A program made the position numbers and the translations under genes. From the NCBI GenBank assembly GCA_951828585.1, contig OX639991.1, positions 682,001 through 746,000 of the forward strand: 64,000 nt of DNA, read 5' to 3'. The notes beneath the pieces are model-generated. The model had not been told where the DNA came from. It searched no databases and saw only the letters and a program-made list of their open reading frames with translations. Position 1 is the first letter of the stretch, and each line of letters begins with the position of its first letter. Positions 35,755-43,984 of this stretch are shown here, piece by piece. The DNA is from Longimicrobiales bacterium. Lineage in GTDB: Bacteria > Gemmatimonadota > Gemmatimonadetes > Longimicrobiales > Gaopeijiaceae.

Positions 35755-35870
35755 ACGCTCTGCGTTGCTCCTCGGGCGAATAGCCCTGCTATTCACCTTT
35801 CGTCGCGCCTTGCCAGCCCGGCGCCTCACCGCTTTCGGTGCTCGGGCGGCTTCATCCACGGACTGCTAGC
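35755..35870. repeat. intergenic-type hairpin repeat, copy 2
   Basis: Same as copy 1 with the inverted repeat GAATAGC-CCT-GCTATTC (35778-35794); the loop differs by one base while the stem is unchanged. It ends three bases before the ATG of the barrel gene. Confidence 0.7.
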
Positions 35871-35872
35871 GA

Positions 35873-38092
35873 ATGCTCCGCCCCCTCCCCGCCACCCTCC
35901 CCCTCCTCCTCGCCGCCACCCTGCACGGCGCGGCCGCGGCGCAGACCCCCGACACCCTCCCCCCCGCCCCCTACCTCGACGAAACCGCCCGCCATCTCGT
36001 CCTCGGCGCGAAGGCCGCCCGCGACACCGCCCGCCTCGCCCTCGACGCCTACACGGCGGTCATCCGGGAGCGCATGGCGATGGAGGCGCCCAGCCTGCGG
36101 CGCGACCGCCCCTGGGTGAACGGCGAGCGCGCGGTGCGGGTCAGGTGGTCCCGCGAGGAGCCCAATGTCGTACACGTGCTGGGCGCTCGTTTCAATCGGC
36201 CCGGCCTTGCCCCCGGCGCGTCCGAGTTCTTTCCCGGACTGCGCGCCGAGCGCTTCACGGCCGATCCCCTCGGAGACCCCTTCAACTTCGGCGTTGCGGT
36301 CTTCGCCGGTGCGCGCGACGCGGCCATCACCGTCCGCAGCCCGCTCGAGCCCGAATCGGAGCGCTACTACCAGTACCGCTCGGGAGACACGCTCACGCTG
36401 CGGCTCGAAGACGGCCAGGTGGTGCGGGCGGTCGCGGTCACGGCGATTCCGCGCTATCGCAGCATCCGCCTCGTTTCCGCGATCATGTGGATCGACCCGG
36501 AGTCCCACGGGGTCGCGCGCGTCGCCTACCGGCTGGCCAAGAAGGTGGACAGGGAGTTGTCCTGGAGGGTCAGGCTTGGCAGAAGCTTCGGGTTCGGGGT
36601 GAACGTGCGGGACAGCGCACTTGCGTCGAATTCGGAGAGCGGTCCCCCCGGCTTCTTCGACCGGCTCCTGAGCGGTGTGGTCAACGAGATGATGCCGCGG
36701 ATGGAGATGGACATCACGACGGTTGTGGCGGACTACGGCCACTGGGACACGCGGCACTGGTTGCCGTGGAGCGTCAGGTGGAAGGGGTACATCGGCGTGA
36801 GCGAAGGCATCGACGCCGCCAGTATCGTGCCTCCCAGCGCCCCGGTGACCATCGACTGGACGGTGGAGATCGAGGAGATCCTCGAGCGCGGGGCGGAAGC
36901 GGCCGCGGGAACGCCCGCCACGGCCGCCGAAGCCCTGCGGCTCTGGAGCCAGGAGGGCGACAGCATCGGCGGCGACGTGGAATCCGGCGATCCCGCCGAG
37001 ATGGTCACCATCACCCCCGCCGACCGCGAAGCGCTGACCGCCAGCGACCTGCTGCCGCGGTCGTTCTGGGACGAGGACCGCGCCTTCGACGAGGCCACCC
37101 TGGCCGGGATCGCCACTGAACTGGAGGCCATCGGGACGGGCGAAGGCGGCAACGCCGAAGAGGCCGCGAGTCCCTGGCTGTTCCGACCGCCCGGCAAGAC
37201 GCTCAGGCTGCTGCGCTACAATCCGGTGGAGCGCCTGTCCGTCGGCACCCGTCTGAGCCGCGACTTCGGTTGGGGCACCGCGGTGCTCACGGCGAAGGTC
37301 GCAACCGGAAGCTTGGAAGTGCCGGACCTCGACCTTACGCTGCGGCGCAACCATCCCCGGCGACGCGTCCTGTTCTCGGTCTACCGGGCGCTCCAGAGTG
37401 GCGATCTCGGCGCGGGAGGCGACGATTCACCCGGCCTATACGTGACGGGTGACGCCGCCGATTTCCACTGGTCGCACGGCGCGGCCATCCGCATCCTGCC
37501 CTCGGCCGGCGACAGGAACTGGCTCTCGCTACGCCTTTTCGCGGAGCAGGACGCCGATGTCGTCGGGGACGCCACGCGCAACCGGATCGGGGCATCGCTG
37601 GGATGGAGGCCGTGGTGGGGTGGGGTCGAGTCCGGGTCGGTGGGTGGAGGCGGGAGTGCGAGCGTGAGGGGGTCGGCGGGCGACAATCCGCATGTGAGGG
37701 CTCTGGTCGAGAGCGCGCTGGTGGTCCCTCTGCCGCGTGGCATGTCGCTGGGCATGCAGGCGGGGGCGGGCGGGGTGTGGGGTGACCCCGCGCGGCATGA
37801 CCTGTGGCGCATCGGCGGGACGGGCGACTGGCTCCGGGGGCAGGAGGAAGCGGTGCGGGGGTCGCGGATTGTGATGGCCAGGGTGGACGTGCAGCGGCCC
37901 GTGCGGTTCTTGAGGTTGTCGGTGTTTGGGGATTGGGCGCGGGTGGATGGGGAGGGGTTCCGGGCGGTGGGGGCGGGGTTGGTGTTTATGGACGGGTCGC
38001 TTCGCGTGGACGTGGCGAGGGGGTTGCGGGGGGGGAGGGTGGGGGGTGGGGCGGTGCTGAGGGTGCATCTGTTGGGGGATGCGTTTTTTTGA
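35873..38092 (+). CDS. predicted outer-membrane beta-barrel protein (copy 3)
   Basis: 739 aa. Signal peptide (LPATLPLLLAATLHGAAAA), then PYLDETARHLVLGAKAARD, RDRPWVNGERAVRVRWSREE, FFPGLRAERFTADPLGDPF, YRSIRLVSAIMWIDPESHG and many short amphipathic strands; the last residue is Phe, the usual barrel sorting signal. Intact, unlike copy 2. Codon third positions are almost all C in the first 100 codons and almost all G in the last 150. Function unknown; a pore, receptor or assembly factor is possible. Confidence 0.68.
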   Translation: MLRPLPATLPLLLAATLHGAAAAQTPDTLPPAPYLDETARHLVLGAKAARDTARLALDAYTAVIRERMAMEAPSLRRDRPWVNGERAVRVRWSREEPNVVHVLGARFNRPGLAPGASEFFPGLRAERFTADPLGDPFNFGVAVFAGARDAAITVRSPLEPESERYYQYRSGDTLTLRLEDGQVVRAVAVTAIPRYRSIRLVSAIMWIDPESHGVARVAYRLAKKVDRELSWRVRLGRSFGFGVNVRDSALASNSESGPPGFFDRLLSGVVNEMMPRMEMDITTVVADYGHWDTRHWLPWSVRWKGYIGVSEGIDAASIVPPSAPVTIDWTVEIEEILERGAEAAAGTPATAAEALRLWSQEGDSIGGDVESGDPAEMVTITPADREALTASDLLPRSFWDEDRAFDEATLAGIATELEAIGTGEGGNAEEAASPWLFRPPGKTLRLLRYNPVERLSVGTRLSRDFGWGTAVLTAKVATGSLEVPDLDLTLRRNHPRRRVLFSVYRALQSGDLGAGGDDSPGLYVTGDAADFHWSHGAAIRILPSAGDRNWLSLRLFAEQDADVVGDATRNRIGASLGWRPWWGGVESGSVGGGGSASVRGSAGDNPHVRALVESALVVPLPRGMSLGMQAGAGGVWGDPARHDLWRIGGTGDWLRGQEEAVRGSRIVMARVDVQRPVRFLRLSVFGDWARVDGEGFRAVGAGLVFMDGSLRVDVARGLRGGRVGGGAVLRVHLLGDAFF

Positions 38093-38157
38093 GGGGGGTG
38101 GGGGGTGGGTAGGTCGTCGCCGGTGGTGACGAGCGGCCCCAGGTCAGCGTAGTAACG

Positions 38158-38191
38158 ACATTGTTCGACAATGTTATTGTTCGACAATGTT
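38158..38191. promoter_or_regulatory. twin palindromic operator
   Basis: ATTGTTCGACAATGTT occurs twice in direct succession (38160-38175 and 38176-38191), giving a perfect 16-bp period. The first copy extends to a 7-bp inverted repeat, ACATTGT-TCG-ACAATGT (38158-38174); the second has arms ATTGT/ACAAT. It ends five bases before the -35 box, where a dimeric regulator could block transcription. Confidence 0.65.
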
Positions 38192-38196
38192 ATCTC

Positions 38197-38224
38197 TTGA
38201 TCTCGACGAAAAAACCGCTAATAT
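38197..38224 (+). promoter_or_regulatory. promoter of the ATPase gene, possibly leaderless
   Basis: TTGATC (38197-38202), 16 bases, TAATAT (38219-38224). The expected start of transcription is about 38231, at the ATG (38230). No usable Shine-Dalgarno precedes the ATG (GGAG ends one base away), so a leaderless message is likely. Confidence 0.5.
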
Positions 38225-38229
38225 GGAGT

Positions 38230-39435
38230 ATGATTCACAGTATCTCGGTATCCAACTACGGATCGATACGGGACACGGCGACCCTTGATCTGCGGATTCG
38301 GGGCACGGCTCCGGACTTGGCGTGCTTCCGCCACAGCACGGCCAAACCGGACCTTCAGTTGCCCACCGTCGCCGTCCTCATGGGACCCAACGGGTCTGGA
38401 AAGACTACCCTCCTGCGTGCCTTGGTGGACGTGGCGCGTTACGTCTCCTCCTTCAACGAGACCATCTGGCTGTTCCCTTTTCTGAGCGAAGAGACCCGTT
38501 GCGAACCGACTCGGTTCTCGGTGGAGGGTGAGTGGGACTGGTTGTCGCCCGGGAACGGCTCGCAACGATTCCGCTACGAACTGGAGGTCGGACGGGAGCC
38601 GTCCGGGAGCGGATCCGAACACCTGTTTGTGATCCGGGAAGCGCTCCTGCACTTCCCCAGGGGGCGGAAGCGGAGGCTGTACGAGAGGAATGGCCAGGAA
38701 GCGCCTGTCTATGTGTCACGCGACTTCGGAGTCCGGCCGTCGGACGACCGGCTGCGGGGGCTCGGTCCGACCACATCGGTGATCGCCATGTTGGCCATGT
38801 TCAACGTGCCCCTGGCCCGACGCATCGCGGCGTGGATGCGGAGCTGGCTCGCCAATACAACAAACGTGTTCGGCAACGACACTCGCTCGCTGGACACCGA
38901 AACGGCGATCGGATGGATCGAGGCCAATCCCGACTCGAGGCGTTGGGCGGAGACCCAGCTCGGTCGCATCGATACGGGAATCCGAGCCCTTGAGGTCGCT
39001 CGGGACGGGGATGGGACCAGGTTCGTGCGGTTCGAGCACCGTGGGTTGGACGCTCCTGTCGTCCTCAACCTGGAGTCCAACGGCACCCGGCGCCTGTTCC
39101 ACCTGCTGCCGATGATCAAGCACGCGCTCGATGTGACCGGCCTGGCGGTTCTGGACGAGATTGACGGTGACCTTCATGTGGATCTAGTGGCGGAGCTACT
39201 ACGACTGTTCCGCTCGCGCGAGAGCAATCCCCGGGGTGCGCAGCTTCTCGTGACATCGCACCATGTCGGCCTCCTTGACGAGCTGGAGAAGGAGGAGGTT
39301 TTCATCGTCGAGAAGGATGCGGGAGGCGCGACACAGGTGTATGGCGCCCAAGACGTTCGAGGTCTTCGCCGCGATGTCCGGCTGTACCCCAAATACCGGG
39401 CGGGAGTGCTCGGCGGCATTCCTCGGATCGGGTGA
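38230..39435 (+). CDS. AAA family (AAA15/21, COG1106-like) ATPase
   Basis: 401 aa. Starts MIHSISVSNYGSIRDTATLD, the opening strand typical of ABC/SMC-like defence ATPases. Walker A GPNGSGKTT is at residues 52-60; Walker B LAVLDEIDGDLHVDL follows in the C-terminal part, then LLVTSHHVGLLD (switch His). A longer frame upstream covers the operator and is rejected. The stop overlaps the GTG of the RloB-like gene, so the pair is translated together. This pairing matches ATPase plus RloB modules of abortive-infection type (from memory similar to AbiL). First gene of the island. Confidence 0.82.
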   Translation: MIHSISVSNYGSIRDTATLDLRIRGTAPDLACFRHSTAKPDLQLPTVAVLMGPNGSGKTTLLRALVDVARYVSSFNETIWLFPFLSEETRCEPTRFSVEGEWDWLSPGNGSQRFRYELEVGREPSGSGSEHLFVIREALLHFPRGRKRRLYERNGQEAPVYVSRDFGVRPSDDRLRGLGPTTSVIAMLAMFNVPLARRIAAWMRSWLANTTNVFGNDTRSLDTETAIGWIEANPDSRRWAETQLGRIDTGIRALEVARDGDGTRFVRFEHRGLDAPVVLNLESNGTRRLFHLLPMIKHALDVTGLAVLDEIDGDLHVDLVAELLRLFRSRESNPRGAQLLVTSHHVGLLDELEKEEVFIVEKDAGGATQVYGAQDVRGLRRDVRLYPKYRAGVLGGIPRIG

Positions 39436-39791
39436 GGCGATCGCGGCAACGGCGAGACGTGCCACGCAGGCGCATCGTGTTCGTCGGGGTTGAGGGGAAG
39501 AGCGACCGAGCTTTCCTGCGGTTTCTCGGCCTGCTGTGCGATCGGGCGGGTCTGCATGTGCACCTCGATGTCAGGCCTTGCAATGGCGGTGACTCGCTGG
39601 AAGTCGTTAGGGAAACCGCGCGTCGGCTGAGGCGGCATCCCGATAGGCGTGGAATAGCGGCGCGTTTGGTGCTGCTGGACCTGGACCGCATGCAGGCGGA
39701 TCAAGCTGCGGGCCGCGATGCGCTCGCGGAGGCTGAGAACCGCGGGCTGGAGCCGGTGCTCATCAAACCGAATCTCATTCGGGAATCTTGA
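39432..39791 (+). CDS. RloB/TOPRIM-like partner protein, C-terminally short
   Basis: 119 aa from GTG overlapping the ATPase stop. IVFVGVEGKSDRAFLRFLGL has the Glu of a TOPRIM/RloB strand-loop, and LVLLDLDRM supplies the DxD. In RloB-like proteins a Pro-rich motif and a Leu-rich helix with a His follow; here the frame stops at KPNLIRES, so 50-80 residues are missing. It may be a truncated relic or a short variant. Proposed nuclease effector of the ATPase pair. Confidence 0.5.
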   Translation: MRRSRQRRDVPRRRIVFVGVEGKSDRAFLRFLGLLCDRAGLHVHLDVRPCNGGDSLEVVRETARRLRRHPDRRGIAARLVLLDLDRMQADQAAGRDALAEAENRGLEPVLIKPNLIRES

Positions 39792-39848
39792 CGCCCTGCT
39801 TATCAGTCGTGCGCGGTCGCCAAGGATAGTGCTCTCCATAGGGGAAAT

Positions 39849-39907
39849 TTGGTGTCACATTGGTCAACCCCTCCCGGCCACTGGCTGCATCCGGCGGTTG
39901 ACACCAA
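39849..39907. promoter_or_regulatory. inverted repeat over the hsdS promoter
   Basis: TTGGTGTCA (39849-39857) and its exact complement TGACACCAA (39899-39907) are 41 bases apart. GTCAACC and GGTTGAC inside extend the symmetry. The right arm overlaps the -35 box. Confidence 0.45.
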
Positions 39908-39927
39908 CGAAAAATACGCTGTAGGAT
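39898..39927 (+). promoter_or_regulatory. candidate promoter for hsdS
   Basis: A perfect TTGACA (39898-39903), then 18 bases and TAGGAT (39922-39927). Transcription would start around 39934, which would make a start at ATG 39971 or 39977 more likely than 39926. Confidence 0.4.
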
Positions 39928-40705
39928 GATGTACAGCGTCAATTATGCGACTGCCAACCTGCCAGTGGACATGCAAATGGGGAAGAAAACGCCCTTGGAA
40001 TCTCAGCGCCCGGTCAGACTGCGCGACATCTGCACGGTCCAGATCGGCTACACTGTCCGCCGGCGAATTAGGCGAACGAAGCAGGACGGCATCCTCACCG
40101 TCCAGCTCCGCGACGTCCCCCCGGGCGGTAGCGTGGATCCCGCGGGCTTGACCCGTCTGCAGGTTGGAGCCGTGCCGGAGCGATATCTGGTCGGCGCGGG
40201 TGATGTCCTCTTCCGCTCCCGGGGTGAGTCGAACACGGCGTGGACGCTTGACGACCGGTTTGAGGAACCTGTCCTGGCGATGCTGCCGTTCTTCATCCTT
40301 CGCCCGAACCGGGATGTCGTGCTGCCCGAGTTCGTAGCCTGGGCGATCAACCAGCCGCGCGCCCAGCGTCACTTCGATCGCTTCGCCCGGGGCACCAACA
40401 TGCGGATGATCCCGCGAGCGGTTCTCACTGACCTCGAGGTCACCTTGCCCGGCCTGGATGTCCAACGCACGGTCGTTGCCCTGGACGCCCTGGCCCGACG
40501 CGAGCGTACGCTGTCCATCCGCGCGGCCGAAAAACGTCGCCGGCTGTACACCCGAATTCTCGAAGACCTCGCAACAGGGCCGGATTCGTCCGGTACCGGG
40601 TTTCCCTTCCTCTGCGACAGTCTTCGGCTTAGTTTCGGTATCCCGAATTCCACGCGAACATCGGCAACACGGAGCATGCCGCATGGGCCAGCGGACATCG
40701 ATTGA
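39926..40705 (+). CDS. hsdS: type I restriction specificity subunit S, half-length
   Basis: Up to 259 aa. PVRLRDICTVQIGYTVRRRI opens a target-recognition domain, followed by FRSRGESNTAWTLDD, LPEFVAWAINQP, GTNMRMIPRAVLTDLEV and LDALARRERTLSIRAAEKRR (the conserved helical spacer). Only one recognition domain and one helix are present, whereas standard HsdS has two of each (about 400 aa); half-subunits are known to act as dimers that read palindromic sites. The last residues overlap the DUF5131 start by 23 bases. The actual start may be ATG 39971 or 39977 (MGKKTPLES). Confidence 0.75.
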   Translation: MMYSVNYATANLPVDMQMGKKTPLESQRPVRLRDICTVQIGYTVRRRIRRTKQDGILTVQLRDVPPGGSVDPAGLTRLQVGAVPERYLVGAGDVLFRSRGESNTAWTLDDRFEEPVLAMLPFFILRPNRDVVLPEFVAWAINQPRAQRHFDRFARGTNMRMIPRAVLTDLEVTLPGLDVQRTVVALDALARRERTLSIRAAEKRRRLYTRILEDLATGPDSSGTGFPFLCDSLRLSFGIPNSTRTSATRSMPHGPADID

Positions 40706-41501
40706 GTGGACCGAGGTCACGTGGAACCCGACGACCGGGTGCACCAAGGTGTCGGAGGGGTGTGACAACTGCTATGCGGAAACGCTGTCCCGGCGGCTGG
40801 TGAGCAGGATCTACCGTCGGCGTTTGCCCGTGGTGAACACTGCGGCCAACCGTGCCGATCCGTTCGCCGTGAGGATCTGGCCGGAGCGGCTGGGCCAGCC
40901 GGCCGGATGGAAGGGGCGGCGCCTCGTGTTCGTCAACTCGATGTCGGACCTGTTCCACTGTGACATCCCCGTGGACTTCCTGCGGGCAATCTTCGAGGTC
41001 ATGCTTGATGTGGACCGGCACACGTACCAGGTGCTGACCAAGCGGCCGAGCCGGGCGGCGCGTTTCGTGCGGGGGAATGGGGACCTGTTCGGCGGGGGAG
41101 GGCTGCCGCCGCATATCTGGATCGGGACGTCGACGGAGAACCAGAAGACGGCGTACAGGATTCGGCATCTGAAGGAGGTTCCGGCGGCGGTGCGGTTCCT
41201 GAGTTGCGAGCCGCTGATCGGGCCGCTGAGCCCGTGCAAGGTGCTGAGCTCGGGGGGGATTCACTGGGTGATCGTGGGGGGGGAGAGTGGGGTGGGGCGG
41301 AGGCCGATGGAGGGGAGGTGGGTGGAGGATCTGAGGGACGAGTGTGTGGCGGCGAATGTGCCGTTTTTCTTCAAGCAGTGGGGAGGGAGGACGCCGAAGG
41401 CGGGGGGGAGGGAGTTGGGGGGGAGGGTGTGGGATGAGATGCCGGGGTGGGGTGGCGAGGGCCCGAACCAGATTCTGGGAACACAGCCAGAATTGAACTG
41501 A
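40683..41501 (+). CDS. DUF5131 (Gp37/Gp68 family) three-Cys-motif protein, second copy
   Basis: 272 aa, exactly the length of the copy at 4219. IEWTEVTWNPTTGC, then the Cys-x6-Cys-x2-Cys cluster GCTKVSEGCDNCYAE, VFVNSMSDLFH, YQVLTKRP, IWIGTSTENQ, FLSCEPLIGPL and FFFKQWGG are all conserved. No TcmP gene follows; instead the interrupted AbiJ-like gene does. Placement between hsdS and hsdM suggests a defence or DNA-modification role. The last 200 bases are almost pure purine with long G runs. Confidence 0.88.
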   Translation: MGQRTSIEWTEVTWNPTTGCTKVSEGCDNCYAETLSRRLVSRIYRRRLPVVNTAANRADPFAVRIWPERLGQPAGWKGRRLVFVNSMSDLFHCDIPVDFLRAIFEVMLDVDRHTYQVLTKRPSRAARFVRGNGDLFGGGGLPPHIWIGTSTENQKTAYRIRHLKEVPAAVRFLSCEPLIGPLSPCKVLSSGGIHWVIVGGESGVGRRPMEGRWVEDLRDECVAANVPFFFKQWGGRTPKAGGRELGGRVWDEMPGWGGEGPNQILGTQPELN

Positions 41502-41775
41502 GGCGACACGATGGACTACAGCCCGTACCAAGACTTGCCGACATTCTCTCAGCGAACCGGAATTCGAGAGATTCCCGGGCCTCCGCGATTGGACGAGATC
41601 AGTGAGCGGGCGCGGAACGAGATCTGGGATACCCTGTGGAAACGGCTGCAAGCCCAGACGAAGGTTGGCCGCGACCAACTCCTCTCCCTCTCTGCCAACA
41701 CACGCGAGACACGAGAGGAGAAAGAGATTAGAGTAGGGCGAGGCAGAGAGTTGAACGATGGCACGAGGAGAAGGA

Positions 41776-42207
41776 ATGAAGGTGAACGGAACGCCCCTCT
41801 CCACGGGGGAGGGCAAGCGAAGCGCGGCAGCCCGGCCGGATCCGGAGGTTGCGGCGAAGACGACGCGGCGGCGGTTCACGGCGGCGTACAAGCTTTCGAT
41901 CGTGGAGAAGGCGGACGCCTGCGATACACCGGGCGAGATCGGAGAGCTGCTTCGGCGCGAAGGACTGTATAGTTCGCACTTGTCGTCGTGGCGGAAGGCG
42001 GCGCGGGAAGGGTCGCTGCGGAGGCTGGCGAAGAAGCGAGGCCCGAGGCCGTCCGGCGGGAAGCGTGAGGCGAAGAGGGTGCGGAAGCTGGAGCGGGAGA
42101 ACGCGCGGTTGCGCGAGGAACTTCGCAAGGCGCGCATCATCATCGATGTCCAGGGAAAAGTTGCGGGGCTGCTGGGTGTGAGCCCCGGGGACGGGAAGCG
42201 CTCTTGA
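41776..42207 (+). CDS. IS3-family transposase OrfA
   Basis: 143 aa. Starts at ATG 41776 with AGGAG five bases upstream (ATG 41758 possible). Helix-turn-helix of the IS3 OrfA type: RRRFTAAYKLSIVEKADAC and LLRREGLYSSHLSSWRKAA, then a leucine-zipper helix KRVRKLERENARLREELRKA that mediates dimerisation and joining to OrfB. Ends in TGA overlapping the TTG of orfB. Binds the element ends. Confidence 0.88.
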   Translation: MKVNGTPLSTGEGKRSAAARPDPEVAAKTTRRRFTAAYKLSIVEKADACDTPGEIGELLRREGLYSSHLSSWRKAAREGSLRRLAKKRGPRPSGGKREAKRVRKLERENARLREELRKARIIIDVQGKVAGLLGVSPGDGKRS

Positions 42208-43241
42208 GCGCGGCCAGAGGCTTGGCCGGGCACGTGGGCGTACGCGCGGCGTGCAAAGCCCTCGGGGTTGCGCGCGCCACGTTCTACCGTCGCCGGAGGC
42301 CGAAGACCGGGCAGTGGCAGCCCCGGCCGGCTCCTGCCCGGGCCCTGGACGCGACGGAGCGGGCGGGGGTCTTTGGTGTGCTGTGCTCGCCGCGCTTCGC
42401 GGACCGTGCTCCCGCGGAAGTGTACGCGACGCTGCTGGACGAGGGCGTCTATCTGTGTTCGGAGCGGACGATGTACCGCGTCCTGGCCGAGAATCAGGCG
42501 GTCCGCGAGCGCCGGGCGCAACGTAGCCATCCCAACCACCCGAAGCCCGAGGTGGTGGCCAGGGCACCCAACGAGGTGTGGTCCTGGGACATCACCCGGC
42601 TGCTGGGGCCGGAGAAGTGGCAGTACTTCTATCTGTACGTGATCCTGGACATCTACAGCCGCTACGCCGCCGGATGGATGGTGGCGGAGCGCGAGACCGC
42701 CGGCTTGGCCGGACACTTGATCGGGGAGACATGCCTCAAGCACGGTGTGCAGCCCCGGGTGCTCACGCTGCACTCGGACCGGGGATCTCCCATGACGGCC
42801 AAGTGCACGGCGCAGCTCCTGGCCGACCTGGGCGTCACCCAGTCGCTGGGCCGCCCCAGGGTCTCGAACGACAACCCTTACTCGGAGGCGCACTTCAAGA
42901 CCGTCAAGTACCATCCGGGCTTCCCGGGTCGCTTCGGCAACATCGAGGAGGCGAAGGACTTCTGCCGGGAGTTCTTCCAGTGGTACAACACCGAGCACCG
43001 GCACGGCGGCATCGGCTTGCTGACGCCGGAACAGGTCCATCTCGGCCGCGCCCCCGCGGTCATCGAGCACAGACAGAAGGTGCTGGCTGCGGCCTACGCC
43101 GCCCGGCCCGACCGCTTTGTCGGTGGCCCGCCGAGAGCTGCGGAACTCCCGGTGGAGGTCTGGATCAACCGCGCACTCCCCGTCACGGCAGCCGATGGAG
43201 CAGAGCCGGCCAACGGGGGAAAGGAGGGCTCACTAAACTGA
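42204..43241 (+). CDS. IS3-family transposase OrfB (DDE integrase)
   Basis: 345 aa. N-terminal ACKALGVARATFYRRR helix-turn-helix, then the rve integrase core: first Asp in EVWSWDITRL, second Asp in LTLHSDRGSPMT, Glu in DNPYSEAHFKT, followed by FFQWYNTEHRHGGIG. Complete and with all three catalytic residues, so the element may still be active. The TTG start overlaps the orfA stop, with coupling or frameshifting expected. Confidence 0.92.
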   Translation: MSAARGLAGHVGVRAACKALGVARATFYRRRRPKTGQWQPRPAPARALDATERAGVFGVLCSPRFADRAPAEVYATLLDEGVYLCSERTMYRVLAENQAVRERRAQRSHPNHPKPEVVARAPNEVWSWDITRLLGPEKWQYFYLYVILDIYSRYAAGWMVAERETAGLAGHLIGETCLKHGVQPRVLTLHSDRGSPMTAKCTAQLLADLGVTQSLGRPRVSNDNPYSEAHFKTVKYHPGFPGRFGNIEEAKDFCREFFQWYNTEHRHGGIGLLTPEQVHLGRAPAVIEHRQKVLAAAYAARPDRFVGGPPRAAELPVEVWINRALPVTAADGAEPANGGKEGSLN

Positions 43242-43984
43242 ATCGGAAAGTGTCTCAACGTCGTTGGCAGGTTCCGCTTACCCTGGCGAGAGATGTTCGT
43301 ACACGTGCATCGAGAACTGCTCGTCTCGCCGCTAGAGGATTTCAGCACGTCGGCATCAGACTGGATAGATAAGTGTCGGGGCTTCCTGCTCAAGGGCTCA
43401 TATTCCGAGTGCTTCGATCTTCTGGAGTTGCTCATGCGACACCCGAAATGCCCGATCGAATTTACTGAGGAGATCAAGGACATCTTCCACCACCGGTTGG
43501 CCTACCGGATCGATACGAGCTCGATCCCCACGATCGTCCCGGCAGCAACCGCACAGGAAGGCGACGCCCTGGTCGGGGCGATTCAGGACCTTGAAGGCGG
43601 TGGGTTGGGGGGCGCGGCAGAGCATCTGCGGCAGGCAGGTGAGCGCATCCTCGATGAGGACTGGGCCGGGAGTGTTCGTGCGAGCATTGATGCTGTCGAG
43701 TCTGTGGCGAAGCAGGTTGCTCCTGGTAGCGCCGGGACGCTGCCCAAGGCGCTAGCTGCGTTGGAACGACGGTCGGGTATCCATCCAGCCCTGAAGAAGG
43801 GTCTGAATAGGCTGTATGACTACACTTCCGACGAACCCGGCGTCCGCCACGCCTTGCTGGACGATGAATCGAAGGTCACCCAAGACGAAGCCATCTTCAT
43901 GATCGGAGCCTGCGCCGCATTCTGCAGCTACCTCTGGCGAAAGTTCGGTCCCCAAGGCGCCTCGTCACCCACTCAGCCGCACCC

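Larger units (their letters stand above)
41693..43269 (+). mobile_element. IS3-family insertion sequence
   Basis: About 1577 bases. Left end TGCCAAC followed by GAGACAC (41693-41713), right end its inverted counterpart GTGTCTC ... TTGGCA (43250-43269); terminal TG...CA is usual for IS3. It carries orfA and orfB. A clear 3-4 base target duplication is not seen, so the exact ends may be off by a few bases or the flanks have changed. Confidence 0.75.

Noticed and set aside
38093-38187. Minus-strand frame beginning MSNNNIVEQC over the operator
   Set aside because: It reads through the palindromes and then antisense to the barrel gene; no protein family is evident.
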